Assembly: GCA_022844045.1 (NCBI GenBank)
Contig: JALHMM010000002.1
Location: 62,001-126,000, forward strand
Length of the DNA: 64,000 nt
DNA from: Reyranellaceae bacterium
GTDB lineage: Bacteria; Pseudomonadota; Alphaproteobacteria; Reyranellales; Reyranellaceae
Direction of reading: 5' to 3'
The notes beneath the pieces were generated by a model. It had not been told where the DNA came from, ran no database searches, and saw only the letters and a program-made list of their open reading frames with translations. Position numbers and translations under genes: made by a program. The stretch's first letter is position 1. Every line of letters starts with the position of its first letter. Of this stretch, positions 63,908-64,000 are shown one piece after another.

Positions 63908-64000
63908 TCAATTGTCGGCGTCGAAGACCTCGTTGGCCGAGAAGCCACCGCAGGTCATCGGCCCCACGGTGCTTTTATACCGCAATTGGTCGCGCTGCCG
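63908..64000 (-). CDS. C-terminal fragment of an unidentified protein (cut by window edge)
   Basis: An open frame enters from the right edge and ends TVGPMTCGGFSANEVFDADN followed by TGA at 63910-63908. It has only ~30 residues and no family I can name. The frame extends to the last base of the window, so the gene continues outside. The next gene's start lies right after its stop (16 bases to the TTG), so it is probably in the same operon as the decarboxylase-like and hyuBA genes. Confidence 0.55.
   Translation of the reverse strand, partial: RQRDQLRYKSTVGPMTCGGFSANEVFDADN

Overview
The window is high-GC DNA (roughly two-thirds G+C by eye) packed with short operons. Its gene content (TRAP and dipeptide-type ABC transporters, amidases, N-methylhydantoinase subunits, CaiB-type CoA transferase, many luciferase-like oxidoreductases) and its large hairpin repeats suggest a free-living alphaproteobacterium, possibly of the Rhodospirillales/Reyranella kind. 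No rRNA, tRNA, CRISPR array, integrase or IS transposase was seen.

Region 1 (1-14.9 kb) is a coenzyme F420 island. An F420-dependent glucose-6-phosphate dehydrogenase-like gene (cut by the window edge), cofE, cofD and cofC overlap as one operon. A fused CofG/CofH gene (fbiC) follows on the other strand, with a secreted RTX protein gene between them. Five luciferase-like (LLM) oxidoreductases surround fbiC or lie just beyond it, together with two DUF1801 proteins, a TauD-type dioxygenase and a GNAT acetyltransferase. Two more LLM genes lie at 22.3 and 53.4 kb, making eight in all. The window therefore holds cofactor synthesis, a likely cofactor-reducing enzyme and many likely users.

Region 2 (14.9-22.3 kb) is the most unusual part: two tandem toxin-immunity cassettes on the minus strand. 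Each toxin has the same ~490-residue helical carrier, which resembles a phage virion protein, and a different C-terminal domain. One C-terminus is a GHH-type HNH nuclease; the other is a small unclassified domain. Each is followed by its own candidate immunity gene. The 5' leader of the cassette is duplicated too. The nuclease toxin has a frameshift, and a fragment of a glycosidase-like gene lies between the cassettes.

Region 3 (22.3-46.6 kb) is catabolic: LLM oxidoreductase, serine hydrolase, AtzG-like protein plus amidase (flanked by a 113-bp direct repeat), flavin monooxygenase, a nuclease/phosphatase-fold enzyme, an orphan solute-binding protein, an SMP-30 lactonase, a TRAP transporter, a CoA transferase, flavodoxin plus alpha/beta hydrolase, a complete dipeptide-type ABC transporter, a P1 peptidase and a GMC oxidoreductase.

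Region 4 (46.6-64 kb) has a membrane-anchored AraC regulator, a fatty acid hydroxylase, a frameshifted D-2-hydroxyacid dehydrogenase, another orphan solute-binding protein, nitronate monooxygenase, an LLM gene, an amidase, a second TRAP system, hydantoinase A/B and an arylmalonate-decarboxylase-like protein.

Several families of long intergenic inverted repeats (called A to F here) are scattered throughout. A and B share a core but carry different terminal hairpins.
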